Assembly (NCBI GenBank): GCA_050998805.1
Contig: JBPCPV010000029.1
Span: 35,689 to 99,688, forward strand
Length of the DNA stretch: 64,000 nt
Direction of reading: 5' to 3'
DNA from: JAICKM01 sp050998805
Lineage (GTDB): Bacteria; Chloroflexota; Chloroflexia; QHBQ01; JAICKM01
Shown: piece after piece, positions 6,694-15,476 of the stretch
Layout: the number at the start of each line of letters is the position of its first letter
How positions within the stretch are numbered: position 1 is the first letter of the stretch
Notes under the pieces: generated by a model
What the model saw: the letters and a program-made list of their open reading frames with translations, nothing else
Database searches by the model: none
What the model was told of the DNA's origin: nothing
Translations under genes and position numbers: made by a program

Positions 6694-8492
6694 GCACCGG
6701 ACGCTTGAGCTGGCGGCTAGCAGGCTACCGGCCCTGGATCTACCTGGTGAACCACATACTCTGGGCACTCTTCTTCATCGTGCCCCTGGCCTACGGCCTC
6801 GTGCTGAAGACCTTCTTCGACGTGCTCGCCGGGAAAGGGCCGTCTGGCTGGGATGTCTGGACGCTGATCGGGATTTTCCTGCTCGCCGAGGCTGTGCGTA
6901 TGACCTCGTTCTGCGTGTCGCTCTACACGTTCGGTTTTTTCTGGTTCTCGGTGCAGTCGCTCTTGCGGAAGAACCTGCTGGCGCGGATCGTCGGTGGGCG
7001 TCACGCGCTGCCGGAATCGCCGGGCCAGGTGGTGAGCCGCTTCCGTGACGATGTGGAGGACGTAGCCGGCTACCTCGATGTCTGGATCGACACGGTCTCG
7101 CAGGTGGTCTTCGCGGTCTTGGCGCTGATCGTTATGGTGCAGATCAACGCCTGGGTAGCGTTCGGCGTCTTCCTACCGCTCGTCACGGTGATCACCCTGG
7201 TGAACGCCTTCAGCGGGCGGATCAAGCGGCTCCGCTCCGACAGCCGCAAGGCAGGGGCGCGCGTTACCGGCTTCCTCGCCGAAATCTTCGGTGGGGTGCA
7301 GGCTGTCAAGATCGCAGGGGCCGAGAGCCGCACGGTCGGCCACTTTGCCGGCATCAACGAGGCCCGCCGCAGGGCTGCGCTCCGCGACAGCCTCTTCACC
7401 CAGATGCTCGAAACCTTCAACATGAACACCGCGAACCTGGCGACCGGCGCGGTCCTGATCCTCGCCGCAGGCAGCATGAGGAGCGGCGCGTTCAGCGTCG
7501 GCGACTTCGCTCTCTTCGTGAGCTACCTGACGACGAGCATGAGCCTGCCGCGCATCACGGGGCGGATGCTGGCCCGCCACAAGCAGGCCGGAGTTGCCTT
7601 CGACCGCATGGCTATGCTCATCGGCGGCGCACCGGCGACCGCGCTGGTCGAGCACGGCCCCGTCTACTCCAGAGGCCCCTACCCCGAAGTGCCCTACACG
7701 CCTAAGACCGAGGCCGACCGCCTGTACAGCCTCGAAGCTGCCAGCCTTTCCTACCGCTACCCAGGCAGCACGCACGGAGTAGAAGGGATAGATCTGCGGG
7801 TGGGGCGTGGGCAGTTCGTGGTGATCACCGGGCGCGTGGGAGCGGGCAAGACCACGCTCTTGCAGACCCTGCTCGGCCTGCTCCCCTCTGACGCGGGCGA
7901 GATCCGCTGGAACGGCGAGGCGGTGAACGACCCTGCGGCCCTGCTAGTGCCTCCGCGCTGCGCCTACACTCCCCAGGTGCCCCGCCTGTTCAGCGAGTCG
8001 CTGCGGGACAACGTCCTCATGGGCCTGCCCGAAGATCGAGCCTCGCTCGATTTGGCGCTTTCCCTGGCGGTGCTCGACCGCGACGTGGCCGAAATGGAGC
8101 AAGGGCCGTCCACGCTGGTCGGCCCGCGCGGGGTGCGGCTCTCCGGCGGGCAGATGCAGCGGGTGGCGGCGGCGCGCATGTTCGTCCGCGACCCCGAGCT
8201 GATAGTCTGCGACGACCTCTCCAGCGCCCTCGATGTGGAGACCGAGCGAATACTCTGGGAGGGGCTTTTCGCGCACGGCGAGGCGACCTGCCTGGTGGTT
8301 TCCCACCGCCGCGCCGCCCTGCGCCGGGCCGACCGGATCATCGTCCTGAAAGACGGGCGGATCGAAGCCGAAGGCAAGCTGGACGATCTGCTTGCTGGCT
8401 GCGAGGAGATGCGGCGGCTCTGGGCCGGCGAGACCGAGCCGGATGCCGAGGCCGAAGAGTTGCGGGTGCCTGAGGCTTACGCCGTTCGCTGA
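6690..8492 (+). CDS. ABC exporter half-transporter B (degenerate Walker B)
   Basis: 600 aa, overlapping the stop codon of the preceding subunit. The N-terminal ~320 residues are the membrane domain. The ATPase domain has Walker A GRVGAGKTT, a canonical LSGGQ, and Walker B LIVCDD, in which the catalytic Glu is replaced by Asp; the H-loop His is kept (VVSHRR). In heterodimeric exporters such as TM287/288 this pattern marks the non-hydrolysing site. An insertion with several Pro and Tyr residues (~330-350) precedes the ATPase core. A terminator hairpin follows 16 nt after the stop. Confidence 0.92.
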   Translation: MSTGRLSWRLAGYRPWIYLVNHILWALFFIVPLAYGLVLKTFFDVLAGKGPSGWDVWTLIGIFLLAEAVRMTSFCVSLYTFGFFWFSVQSLLRKNLLARIVGGRHALPESPGQVVSRFRDDVEDVAGYLDVWIDTVSQVVFAVLALIVMVQINAWVAFGVFLPLVTVITLVNAFSGRIKRLRSDSRKAGARVTGFLAEIFGGVQAVKIAGAESRTVGHFAGINEARRRAALRDSLFTQMLETFNMNTANLATGAVLILAAGSMRSGAFSVGDFALFVSYLTTSMSLPRITGRMLARHKQAGVAFDRMAMLIGGAPATALVEHGPVYSRGPYPEVPYTPKTEADRLYSLEAASLSYRYPGSTHGVEGIDLRVGRGQFVVITGRVGAGKTTLLQTLLGLLPSDAGEIRWNGEAVNDPAALLVPPRCAYTPQVPRLFSESLRDNVLMGLPEDRASLDLALSLAVLDRDVAEMEQGPSTLVGPRGVRLSGGQMQRVAAARMFVRDPELIVCDDLSSALDVETERILWEGLFAHGEATCLVVSHRRAALRRADRIIVLKDGRIEAEGKLDDLLAGCEEMRRLWAGETEPDAEAEELRVPEAYAVR

Positions 8493-8499
8493 TCTGGTG

Positions 8500-8505
8500 T
8501 ATAAT
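8500..8505 (+). promoter_or_regulatory. Possible -10 box before the NERD operon
   Basis: TATAAT followed by GGGGC. A weak -35 (TTACGC, 8477-8482) lies 17 nt upstream. The start codon is at 8573. The terminator hairpin at 8509-8547 would fall inside the leader of a transcript starting here. Confidence 0.45.
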
Positions 8506-8508
8506 GGG

Positions 8509-8558
8509 GCATCCGGCTGGGCAATATGAAGCCTGCCGGGTGCTTTTCATTTTCTTTT
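8509..8558 (+). terminator. Rho-independent terminator after the ABC operon
   Basis: A 9-bp stem (8509-8517 with 8535-8543, one G-U pair) encloses a 17-nt loop and is followed by TTTTCATTTTCTTTT. It ends the ABC operon and may also act as an attenuator for a transcript started at the box just upstream. Confidence 0.65.
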
Positions 8559-8572
8559 GAGAGAGGACGGCT

Positions 8573-10069
8573 ATGGCTAAGATATACATCGGCAACTATG
8601 AAGCCGCCGATAAGGGTTTGTTGGAGGCGCTTCGTCGCTTGGGAGACTCGTATCACGTTTTTGTCGAGTTTCAGATACCGAACCCGCGCGGGCAGCGCCA
8701 GGTTGACTTCCTGGTTATCCGAGAGGACCAGGCGCGGCCCTGCATCTTCATGCTCGAGGTGAAGAATGAGCGCCACCGGCTACGCGGCACGATCAACGGG
8801 CCGTGGGAGTATGAAGAGACGGCGGGCGCGTGGCGGCCGCTGCCTGCGTCGAACCCGCGCGACCAGAACCCGATTCAACAGGCGTATAACACCGCCCGCG
8901 CCATGCAGGCGTGGTTGAGTAGTATGCGCTCGCTGATCCAGGACGGCGACAACCTCTGGCCCGACATCCCCACGGTCTTCCCGCGCCTTGTCCTGCCGGT
9001 TGCCCACGGCGACAATCAGTTGCAGACCGACAGCTTCACCTGGCGCTTCGACAGCTATGAGCGTTGTGTGGAGAGCCTGAACAACTTCGTCGCGCGCGAC
9101 CCGGTCTACCTGCGGCCGAGCGAGATCGAGCGGATGGCACATTACCTCGGCGTGCAGCGTCAGCCGGACGCCCCGGCGGTCGAGGAGCCGGAGATCGGCG
9201 AATGGCTGCGGACCCACTACGAGAAGCTCATGGACGAGATCACAGCCTTGCGGCAGGAGGTGCGAGAGCTACGCGCGCTGGTGAGCAACCGCCCTCCGGC
9301 CATTCAGATGCATCAGCGCGTCATCGGCCACTCCGCGCGGTTGTTCGGCCCGCCGCCGGAGCCGACCAGCGACCTGGGCCAGGCTTACAGGGCGCTCGCC
9401 GATGTGGTACACGACCTGGCTGCCGTAGGCCGCAAACTGGTCTTTCCGAACGTGCAGGAGGGTCTGTGGCGGCGGCTTGGCGAGTTCAACGTCGAGCAGT
9501 ACGGCTTTTTCAAGTTCAAGGAGTTTCTCCAAGAGGCTGAGAGACGCGGTGTCGTCAGCCTCAGCATGGTGGACGGCGTGGACTATGTGTCGCTGCCCGG
9601 TGAGCAGCCGCAGGCGCTTCCGGGCAGCGCGCCGATCAGCCTCGAAGACCTCACGCCCCAGGAGCGCAACCTCTTCTTGGAGTCCACCGCCGAGCTGGAG
9701 GCGCGTAGCGCCTACATGATCCGCTCGTTCATTGCTCGGCACCTGACTGTGGCCGCGATCTTGCCGCTGCCGATGTATGAGATACGCGCGCTGGTGAACG
9801 ATGCCGTGAACCGAGGGCTGTTCCATCGGGGCACGCGCCCCTTCCGCCACCCGACCACCGGTGAGATGCAGAGCCTCGAAACCCTGACTCTGGACCGCAA
9901 CCACCCCTGGGTGGCCGAGGCGCTCGGCGAACAGCCGTTGCCCGACGCCGAGAACGAGGACGCCGAACAGGATGCGAACCTGCGGCTCGACTCCGGTGGC
10001 TGGGACGCTGATTACGGAGCGGAGAACGGCCATGTCCGCGACATCTACGCCGACCCGCACGCCTTCTAG
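8573..10069 (+). CDS. NERD-domain nuclease-like protein with possible LOTUS-like domain
   Basis: 498 aa, preceded by GAGAGAGGA. Residues 1-130 match the NERD (nuclease-related) domain: Glu32, Asp45 in QVDFLVI, and Glu62-x-Lys64 in LEVKN, the PD-(D/E)xK-like catalytic set. Residues ~190-255 are charged and helical. Residues ~275-343 (VFPNVQEGLWRRLG, then YGFFKFKEFL, then DYVSL) look like an OST-HTH/LOTUS winged helix, a fold that binds RNA; this assignment is by eye. Residues ~350-455 look like another helical or winged domain, and the tail is acidic. It heads an operon with a HipA-like kinase, a DUF3037 protein and an S9 peptidase. Nucleic-acid cleavage is inferred, and a defence or stress role is only a hypothesis. 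Confidence 0.8.
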   Translation: MAKIYIGNYEAADKGLLEALRRLGDSYHVFVEFQIPNPRGQRQVDFLVIREDQARPCIFMLEVKNERHRLRGTINGPWEYEETAGAWRPLPASNPRDQNPIQQAYNTARAMQAWLSSMRSLIQDGDNLWPDIPTVFPRLVLPVAHGDNQLQTDSFTWRFDSYERCVESLNNFVARDPVYLRPSEIERMAHYLGVQRQPDAPAVEEPEIGEWLRTHYEKLMDEITALRQEVRELRALVSNRPPAIQMHQRVIGHSARLFGPPPEPTSDLGQAYRALADVVHDLAAVGRKLVFPNVQEGLWRRLGEFNVEQYGFFKFKEFLQEAERRGVVSLSMVDGVDYVSLPGEQPQALPGSAPISLEDLTPQERNLFLESTAELEARSAYMIRSFIARHLTVAAILPLPMYEIRALVNDAVNRGLFHRGTRPFRHPTTGEMQSLETLTLDRNHPWVAEALGEQPLPDAENEDAEQDANLRLDSGGWDADYGAENGHVRDIYADPHAF

Positions 10070-10077
10070 CCCGTCCG

Positions 10078-10863
10078 ATGCTGCGAACCGTAACGGCGAC
10101 CCGCTATGACACGCCCCTGCGGGAGGGCGGCTCGCTTCCGGCCATCGTCGAAGCCGACGACGACGGGATGTATGTCGTCAAGTTCCGGGGTGCCGGACAA
10201 GGCCCGAAGGCGCTTATCGCGGAATTGGTCGCCGGAGAAATCGGGCGCGCCATCGGCCTGCCCGTGCCTGAGATCGTCTTTGTGGAGTTGGACCCGGTGC
10301 TGGGACGAACCGAGCCTGACCCCGAGATACAGTCGCTTATGGAGGCGAGCGCGGGGCTGAACATCGGCCTCGACTACCTCCCGGGGTCGCGGATCTTCGA
10401 CCCGCTGACCGCGCCCCGGCCCGATGCCGCGCTCGCCTCGGCGGTCGTCTGGCTCGACGCCTACGTTACCAACGTGGACCGCACCGCCCGGAACACAAAC
10501 ATGCTGCTCTGGCACAACCAGCTCTGGCTGATCGACCACGGTGCCGCTCTCTACTTCCACCACCGGACAGGCTGGTGGACGGACTACGCCGAGCGCAGCC
10601 GTAGCCGCTTCCCTGCCATCCGCGAGCATGTGCTACTGCCCTTCGCCGATGCGCTCGAGGAGGCCGACCTGGTGCTGCGTTCGATGCTGACGCTGGATAA
10701 GATCGCCGAGATCGTCGCCGACATACCCGGCTCATGGCTCGATCACGACTCGCCGCCCGACCGGAGCGAGCATCGTGCTGCATATGTCGGCTACCTGACG
10801 GATCGGCTAGCCTCGGCCGGCTTCGTGGAGGAGGCTATAGGTGCCCGCGAAAGCATCGTTTAA
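10078..10863 (+). CDS. HipA-like protein kinase domain (HipA_2 type)
   Basis: 261 aa. The pattern is that of the stand-alone HipA-related kinase family: Lys35 in YVVKF for ATP, a helix with AELVAGEIGRAIGLPVPE, the catalytic loop TNVDR-x-x-x-NTN (Asp134, Asn139/Asn141), and LIDHG (Asp153) in place of DFG. All the residues expected for phosphotransfer are present. There is no HipB-like DNA-binding partner. The gene begins 8 nt after the NERD gene and overlaps the DUF3037 gene by 23 bp; HipA_2 and DUF3037 genes are often found side by side in bacteria. The substrate is unknown. Confidence 0.82.
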   Translation: MLRTVTATRYDTPLREGGSLPAIVEADDDGMYVVKFRGAGQGPKALIAELVAGEIGRAIGLPVPEIVFVELDPVLGRTEPDPEIQSLMEASAGLNIGLDYLPGSRIFDPLTAPRPDAALASAVVWLDAYVTNVDRTARNTNMLLWHNQLWLIDHGAALYFHHRTGWWTDYAERSRSRFPAIREHVLLPFADALEEADLVLRSMLTLDKIAEIVADIPGSWLDHDSPPDRSEHRAAYVGYLTDRLASAGFVEEAIGARESIV

Positions 10864-11245
10864 CTACGCCATAATCCGCGTAGTGCCGCGTGTAGAACGT
10901 GGCGAGTTCGCGAACGTCGGGGCGATCTTGTTCTGCCGGACGCGCCGCTTCCTGGAAGCCCGGATCGATGCGGACCTTCGGCGGCTGGCCGCGCTCGACC
11001 CCGATCTGGACCTCGCTGAAGTCGCCAGGCAGCTGGAGGCGATCCCGCGGGTCTGCGCCGGGGGGGATGCCGCAGGGCCGATCGGGCGGCTTCCACAGGC
11101 CGAACGCTTCGGCTGGCTCACCGCGCCGCGCAGCACAGTGATCCAGACATCGCCGGTCCATTCCGGCATCTGCGATGACCCGGCAGCCGCCCTTGAGCGG
11201 CTCATAGAGACAATGGTTAAGAGACCAACAGATAAGGAGATATAA
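10841..11245 (+). CDS. DUF3037 family protein
   Basis: 134 aa from a GTG with GGAGGAG upstream inside the kinase gene; the 23-bp overlap points to translational coupling. It starts with the family pattern (ASFNYAIIRVVPRVERGEF-type strand, then NVGAILFC) and has the terminal HSGICDDP segment. DUF3037 has no established function, but it accompanies the HipA-like kinase often enough that the two are probably a functional pair, perhaps kinase and substrate or inhibitor. No catalytic motif is visible. Confidence 0.8.
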   Translation: MPAKASFNYAIIRVVPRVERGEFANVGAILFCRTRRFLEARIDADLRRLAALDPDLDLAEVARQLEAIPRVCAGGDAAGPIGRLPQAERFGWLTAPRSTVIQTSPVHSGICDDPAAALERLIETMVKRPTDKEI

Positions 11246-11249
11246 GATT

Positions 11250-13151
11250 ATGCCACGCATCGAATCGCTGCTCTCGGCCCGACTGTTCATCAGCCCGCAA
11301 CTCGTGGGGGATCGGCTCTACTTCGTCAGCAACATGAGCGGACAACTCAGCCTGTATGCTATGGACGCGACCGGCAGCGTGCCCGAGCCTCTGCTGCCCG
11401 CGCAAATAGCCCTCCCCAACCCGCACCTGATCGGCGGCCTCCCCTTCTATGCCTTCCCGAAGCTCGGCAAGATCATGCTGATGCTCGACGACGACGGCGA
11501 CGAGAACTACCAGCCGGTGGTGCTCCCCATCGAGGGCGGCGAGCCGGTGCCCGCCTTCGGCGACTTCTTCGCAAACGCCCGTGTCCACTGCGCTCACTGC
11601 GACCCGGAGACGAACACCGTCTACCTCTGGTCGGAATCGCGCAGCGAGCAGCTCGTGACGACCTACAAGGGGCACCTCGACACCGGGGCGCTGGAGAAGC
11701 TGGGAGAGAGCGCCTGGGGCAGCTACCCCGACGGGGTGAACGCCGCCCAGAGCCGGGGTATCCTGACGGACGGCTACACCGTCGGCGACCAGGTGCTCTA
11801 TGAGTGGGTCGAAGGCGGCAACGGCGAGCGCAAGCTGCTCTACGGCGTGCCCCTGGAGGAGCGCGCCGAGGAACAAGATGTGCCGCTCAACAGCATCGTC
11901 CAGTGCTGGTGGACGCCCGGCGATAAGGGCCTGCTGTTCAGCACGTCGCTCTTCACCGACAGCTACGGACCCGGCTATATGCCGCTCGACCCGCCCCGCG
12001 AGATCGAGCCGGTCGCTGTCGTCGGCCAGGTACACTCAGGGGCCGGAGAGATGGACAAGCTCGAGCAGCTTGACGACGATCGCTACATCGTCGGCTACAA
12101 CATTGACGGCTGCTCCTGGCTCTACGAGGCCCGCTTCGACGAGGCTGCCCGGACGCTCCATCTGGAGCGGGCGCTGGTCGGCGAGGGAGAGTTGGCCGGC
12201 GGAGAAATGGAGTCGGTCTACTACGACAAACCCGGCGACCGCTTCACGCTGGCCCTGGCTACGGCAACTTCTCCGACGCAGATCTATGTGATAAACAAAG
12301 ACCGCAGCTTGCGTGCGCTCACGCGGGAGAAGATCCTCGGCGTGCCCGCAGAGCATCTCTCGCCCGGCGAGGATGCTTCGTTCACCTCATTCGACGGGCT
12401 GCGGATTTCTGCGCGGCTCTATATGCCCTCACCCGCGCTTGGCTTCGAGGGGCCGCGCCCCCTGGTCTACTACATCCACGGCGGGCCGCAGGGCCAGGAG
12501 CGCCCGAACTACGCCTGGTTTTCGATGCCCCTGATCCAGTTCCTCGCTCTCAACGGCTTCGCGGTCTTCGTGCCGAACGTGCGCGGCAGCACCGGCTACG
12601 GCCTCAGCTACACGAAGCACATTGACCGCGACTGGGGCGGCCAGGACCGGCTCGACCATGTGGAAGCGATGCGCCGGCTCGCCGAAGACCCACGGCTCGA
12701 CACCAAGCGTGCGGGCGTGATGGGCCGCTCCTACGGCGGCTACATGACGCTCACCCAGGCCACGCGCCACCCCGAGCTCTGGGCGGCTGCCGTCGAGATG
12801 TTCGGGCCATACGACCTGACTACCTTCGTGGCCCGTGTGCCCGAGACCTGGAAGCCGTACTTCGATCTTGCCGTCGGCCACCACGAGCGGGATCGCGACC
12901 TCCTCCTCGAACGCTCGCCGCGCACCTACATCAACGACCTCCGCTGCCCAATGCTGGTGATCCAGGGGCAGAACGACCCCCGCGTCATTGAGCGCGAGTC
13001 CCGCGACGTGGTGGAGCAGCTACGGGCGGCGGGCAAGCAGGTTGAATACCTTGTCTTCGCGGATGAGGGCCACGACGTGCTGAAGTTCCCGAACCGCGTG
13101 GTCTGCTACAACGCGATCACCGACTTCTTCAAGCAACATCTGTGCCCGTGA
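11250..13151 (+). CDS. S9-family prolyl oligopeptidase/acylaminoacyl peptidase
   Basis: 633 aa, no signal peptide, RBS AAGGAGAT. The N-terminal ~370 residues are the propeller and the C-terminal ~250 an alpha/beta hydrolase. The catalytic triad is readable: Ser494 in GRSYGGY, Asp576 in QGQNDPRV and His608 in DEGHD. The oxyanion segment YIHGGPQGQ precedes it. It cleaves short peptides, usually after Pro or from acylated N-termini. It begins 4 nt after the DUF3037 gene, so it is the last gene of the NERD operon, although the link may be only transcriptional. Confidence 0.93.
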   Translation: MPRIESLLSARLFISPQLVGDRLYFVSNMSGQLSLYAMDATGSVPEPLLPAQIALPNPHLIGGLPFYAFPKLGKIMLMLDDDGDENYQPVVLPIEGGEPVPAFGDFFANARVHCAHCDPETNTVYLWSESRSEQLVTTYKGHLDTGALEKLGESAWGSYPDGVNAAQSRGILTDGYTVGDQVLYEWVEGGNGERKLLYGVPLEERAEEQDVPLNSIVQCWWTPGDKGLLFSTSLFTDSYGPGYMPLDPPREIEPVAVVGQVHSGAGEMDKLEQLDDDRYIVGYNIDGCSWLYEARFDEAARTLHLERALVGEGELAGGEMESVYYDKPGDRFTLALATATSPTQIYVINKDRSLRALTREKILGVPAEHLSPGEDASFTSFDGLRISARLYMPSPALGFEGPRPLVYYIHGGPQGQERPNYAWFSMPLIQFLALNGFAVFVPNVRGSTGYGLSYTKHIDRDWGGQDRLDHVEAMRRLAEDPRLDTKRAGVMGRSYGGYMTLTQATRHPELWAAAVEMFGPYDLTTFVARVPETWKPYFDLAVGHHERDRDLLLERSPRTYINDLRCPMLVIQGQNDPRVIERESRDVVEQLRAAGKQVEYLVFADEGHDVLKFPNRVVCYNAITDFFKQHLCP

Positions 13152-13156
13152 AGCGA

Positions 13157-13966
13157 TCAGTGCGCCGCAACCGGGTACTCATTGTAGCCCTCGGCGATGG
13201 TTAGGATCTTAGCGAACTGGCTGCGTGTTACCGGATTGTCGCCCCGGAAATAGAGCCTGCGGCGATCATCGCAGGGTTCCTCCGGCCCACCGCAGCCATA
13301 GCCGCTGATCAATATATGGGCTACTGCCTGCTCGACGGGACGGTAGTAGGAAGAGGCCGGGGGTATATCGGTGAAGGTCTGGACCGTCGGATCTTCATCG
13401 TAGCCCTTCGCCGCGACCATAATTTGAATCGCGTGGAGGCGGCTCACGCTACGCTCCGGATGTATGTAGGGTCGGTGGGCGGAGTCGCACGGCTCCTGGG
13501 GACCGCCGCACGGAGTGCCGATGAGAACGCCTCGGTGCGCGAGCGTGATTTGCGCTACGCTGCGATAGAGAGGTGAGGACGGCGGCACGTCGCTGAAGGT
13601 CTGAGATGCAGGTGGGTCACCATAGCCGCCGGCAGCGGCAAGAGCTTGTACAACATCTCCCAAGGACATGTTCTGCGCCCAGCGAAAGTATGGTCGGCGC
13701 TGAGTATCGCACGGTTCACCGGCAGTCCCGCATGGATAACCCCCCATCACTGCGTGCTCGGAGGCACGCTCAACCGGCAGCCAAAACGTATGGGTCGGCG
13801 GCACATCGGCAAAGGTCTGCCTCGGCATAACAATCGGCCCGGCTTTGTATGCCACGCCTGGAAAGAGTGCCGAACTATTTGCCCAGAGGACCGTCAGCAC
13901 AATCCCGGCGACGCACAAGAGTGCAACATTGTCGGCCTTTCGCATATCGGGCCTACTCGTACGCAT
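13157..13966 (-). CDS. Secreted/membrane-anchored protein with three SLH-like repeats
   Basis: 269 aa starting at the ATG at 13966, one base after the stop of the upstream glycosyltransferase. A hydrophobic segment at ~15-35 is a signal or anchor. Three ~70-aa repeats follow, each opening with TF(A/S/T)D(V/I)PP and closing with a Met/Leu helix and a Gly-Tyr, as in S-layer homology domains. Each repeat contains a Cys pair of the form GxPCGxxxEPCD, which suggests one disulfide per repeat. Anchoring to a cell-wall or surface polymer is inferred. The GC content here and in the next two genes is lower than in the flanks. Confidence 0.78.
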   Translation of the reverse strand: MRTSRPDMRKADNVALLCVAGIVLTVLWANSSALFPGVAYKAGPIVMPRQTFADVPPTHTFWLPVERASEHAVMGGYPCGTAGEPCDTQRRPYFRWAQNMSLGDVVQALAAAGGYGDPPASQTFSDVPPSSPLYRSVAQITLAHRGVLIGTPCGGPQEPCDSAHRPYIHPERSVSRLHAIQIMVAAKGYDEDPTVQTFTDIPPASSYYRPVEQAVAHILISGYGCGGPEEPCDDRRRLYFRGDNPVTRSQFAKILTIAEGYNEYPVAAH

Positions 13967-13967
13967 C

Positions 13968-15287
13968 TTAAAACACCCAGTACCAGTTGGCAAAGAGAGC
14001 CGTGTAGACGCCCAGCAGCAGGAGGCTGGTCATCAAAATGAGCTGATGCCAATATCGATTTGCTCCGAGTTTCGCCAGCAGAAAGAACAATGGGAAGACC
14101 GCCAGTGAGTATCGCTGCATTGATTGCAGAGGCCACTCTGGGATAGTCAGCAACAGCAGCAAGATAAGTGATCCGCTGCAATAAATCGCATAGATCCGGG
14201 GTAGCGCCCACCAAGCAACGATACAGGCTTCGAGCAAGAGCAGCGTGGCGATCAGATCGGCGGTGTTGACCGTGCGGGCGAAAGGCGAGAGAGTTGGGTC
14301 GCCAAGCCGGCGGATCGCAGAGATCAGGGTGTCCCAGGGCATAGACACCTCACGCCAGAACGGAGGCAGCGTTCGGCTGTGAAGGATAGCAAGCATGTCG
14401 CCGGTGAGCCAGGCTAAATAGCCGGCAAACAGCAGCCAACCGAGTGGGGCAGCGCCAATCCCGAGTAGATAGCGCAGGCTAACGAGCCGTTTCAGGGTCG
14501 GCAGGCGAAGGGTATGCCCCGCCTGGCACCATGCCTCGTAGACAAGCGGCAAAACCAGCACGATGGCTGTGGGCCGGGCAAGCCCTGCCAGCAGAGCTGC
14601 AGACCCGGCGAAAGCCCAGCGCCTCCGCCTTGCATAATAAAAAGCCGCGAGTGTGACCGCCAGAAAGACCGATTCGGTATAGACCGCGAACAGGAATAGG
14701 GCCATAGGGTAGGCGGCCATATAGAGGATAGACCGCCCGGCGACCTCCTCGCCGAACTCCCATGCTGCCAGCTTGAACATATAGAACAGGGCGATGAAGC
14801 AAGCAACACTTGACACGAGTATCCCGGCCAGTACATAATCCCCGCCCGTAAGCGGTGCCGCCCCTGCCAGCAGCATCGGGTATAACGGGAAGAAGACTGC
14901 GAGTTGGGGCCGCGTCGAGTAACCTTGCTCTGCAATATCGAGGTAGTACTCCGAGTCCCAACGGGACCACGCATCGAGTTGGGGATTTGTGCTGCGTTGG
15001 TAAGTCGAGTGCTGCCCGGTTTGCATTGGCAACATACCGATACTTAGGCCGGCTACTACACTGAGAAGCAACCGCAGGCTAAGAAAGACGAAGAAAGCCT
15101 GCGTGACGGCGACTCGGTTAAGCGTCCACCAGCGAGCTATATATGGCATGATCTTGGCACCGGCTGCCATTCCTGGGGCGGCTATCTCCTCAGCCGGGTG
15201 TGCGATGGTCTGGGTATCGAGGGCTACGCCCTCCGGGTGCCCATCGGACCAGGGATCTTCAGGATGTGATCGAGCCAGCTTCACCAT
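13968..15287 (-). CDS. Membrane mannosyltransferase, PIG-V-like
   Basis: 439 aa with about ten hydrophobic segments. The first-loop motif RWDSEYYLDIAEQGY and the following FFPLYP are typical of the PIG-V/GPI-mannosyltransferase-2-like family, which uses polyprenyl-phosphate mannose; the Asp in the first loop is the likely catalytic acid. The first ~45 residues are hydrophilic and cytoplasmic. RBS AGGAG before the ATG. It probably glycosylates proteins or lipids on the outer face of the membrane, and may work with the GT2 enzyme at 48711, which could supply the lipid-linked sugar. That link is inference. Confidence 0.8.
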   Translation of the reverse strand: MVKLARSHPEDPWSDGHPEGVALDTQTIAHPAEEIAAPGMAAGAKIMPYIARWWTLNRVAVTQAFFVFLSLRLLLSVVAGLSIGMLPMQTGQHSTYQRSTNPQLDAWSRWDSEYYLDIAEQGYSTRPQLAVFFPLYPMLLAGAAPLTGGDYVLAGILVSSVACFIALFYMFKLAAWEFGEEVAGRSILYMAAYPMALFLFAVYTESVFLAVTLAAFYYARRRRWAFAGSAALLAGLARPTAIVLVLPLVYEAWCQAGHTLRLPTLKRLVSLRYLLGIGAAPLGWLLFAGYLAWLTGDMLAILHSRTLPPFWREVSMPWDTLISAIRRLGDPTLSPFARTVNTADLIATLLLLEACIVAWWALPRIYAIYCSGSLILLLLLTIPEWPLQSMQRYSLAVFPLFFLLAKLGANRYWHQLILMTSLLLLGVYTALFANWYWVF

Positions 15288-15476
15288 GTGCTCCTATCGA
15301 ATCGAACTCTACTATTCCCGCATAAAGCACAGGAACTACCAAGCATAACATAAACCGAGATCTTCGTCTAGCGAGCGCGGCTGTGGGCAAGCTGTCTGTC
15401 AACAGACCACGCCTGCGCCATACTGCGGAATACTACCGCCGTTATCCTTGCCGAGACGAGTGCTTTCGGGCCGGCG

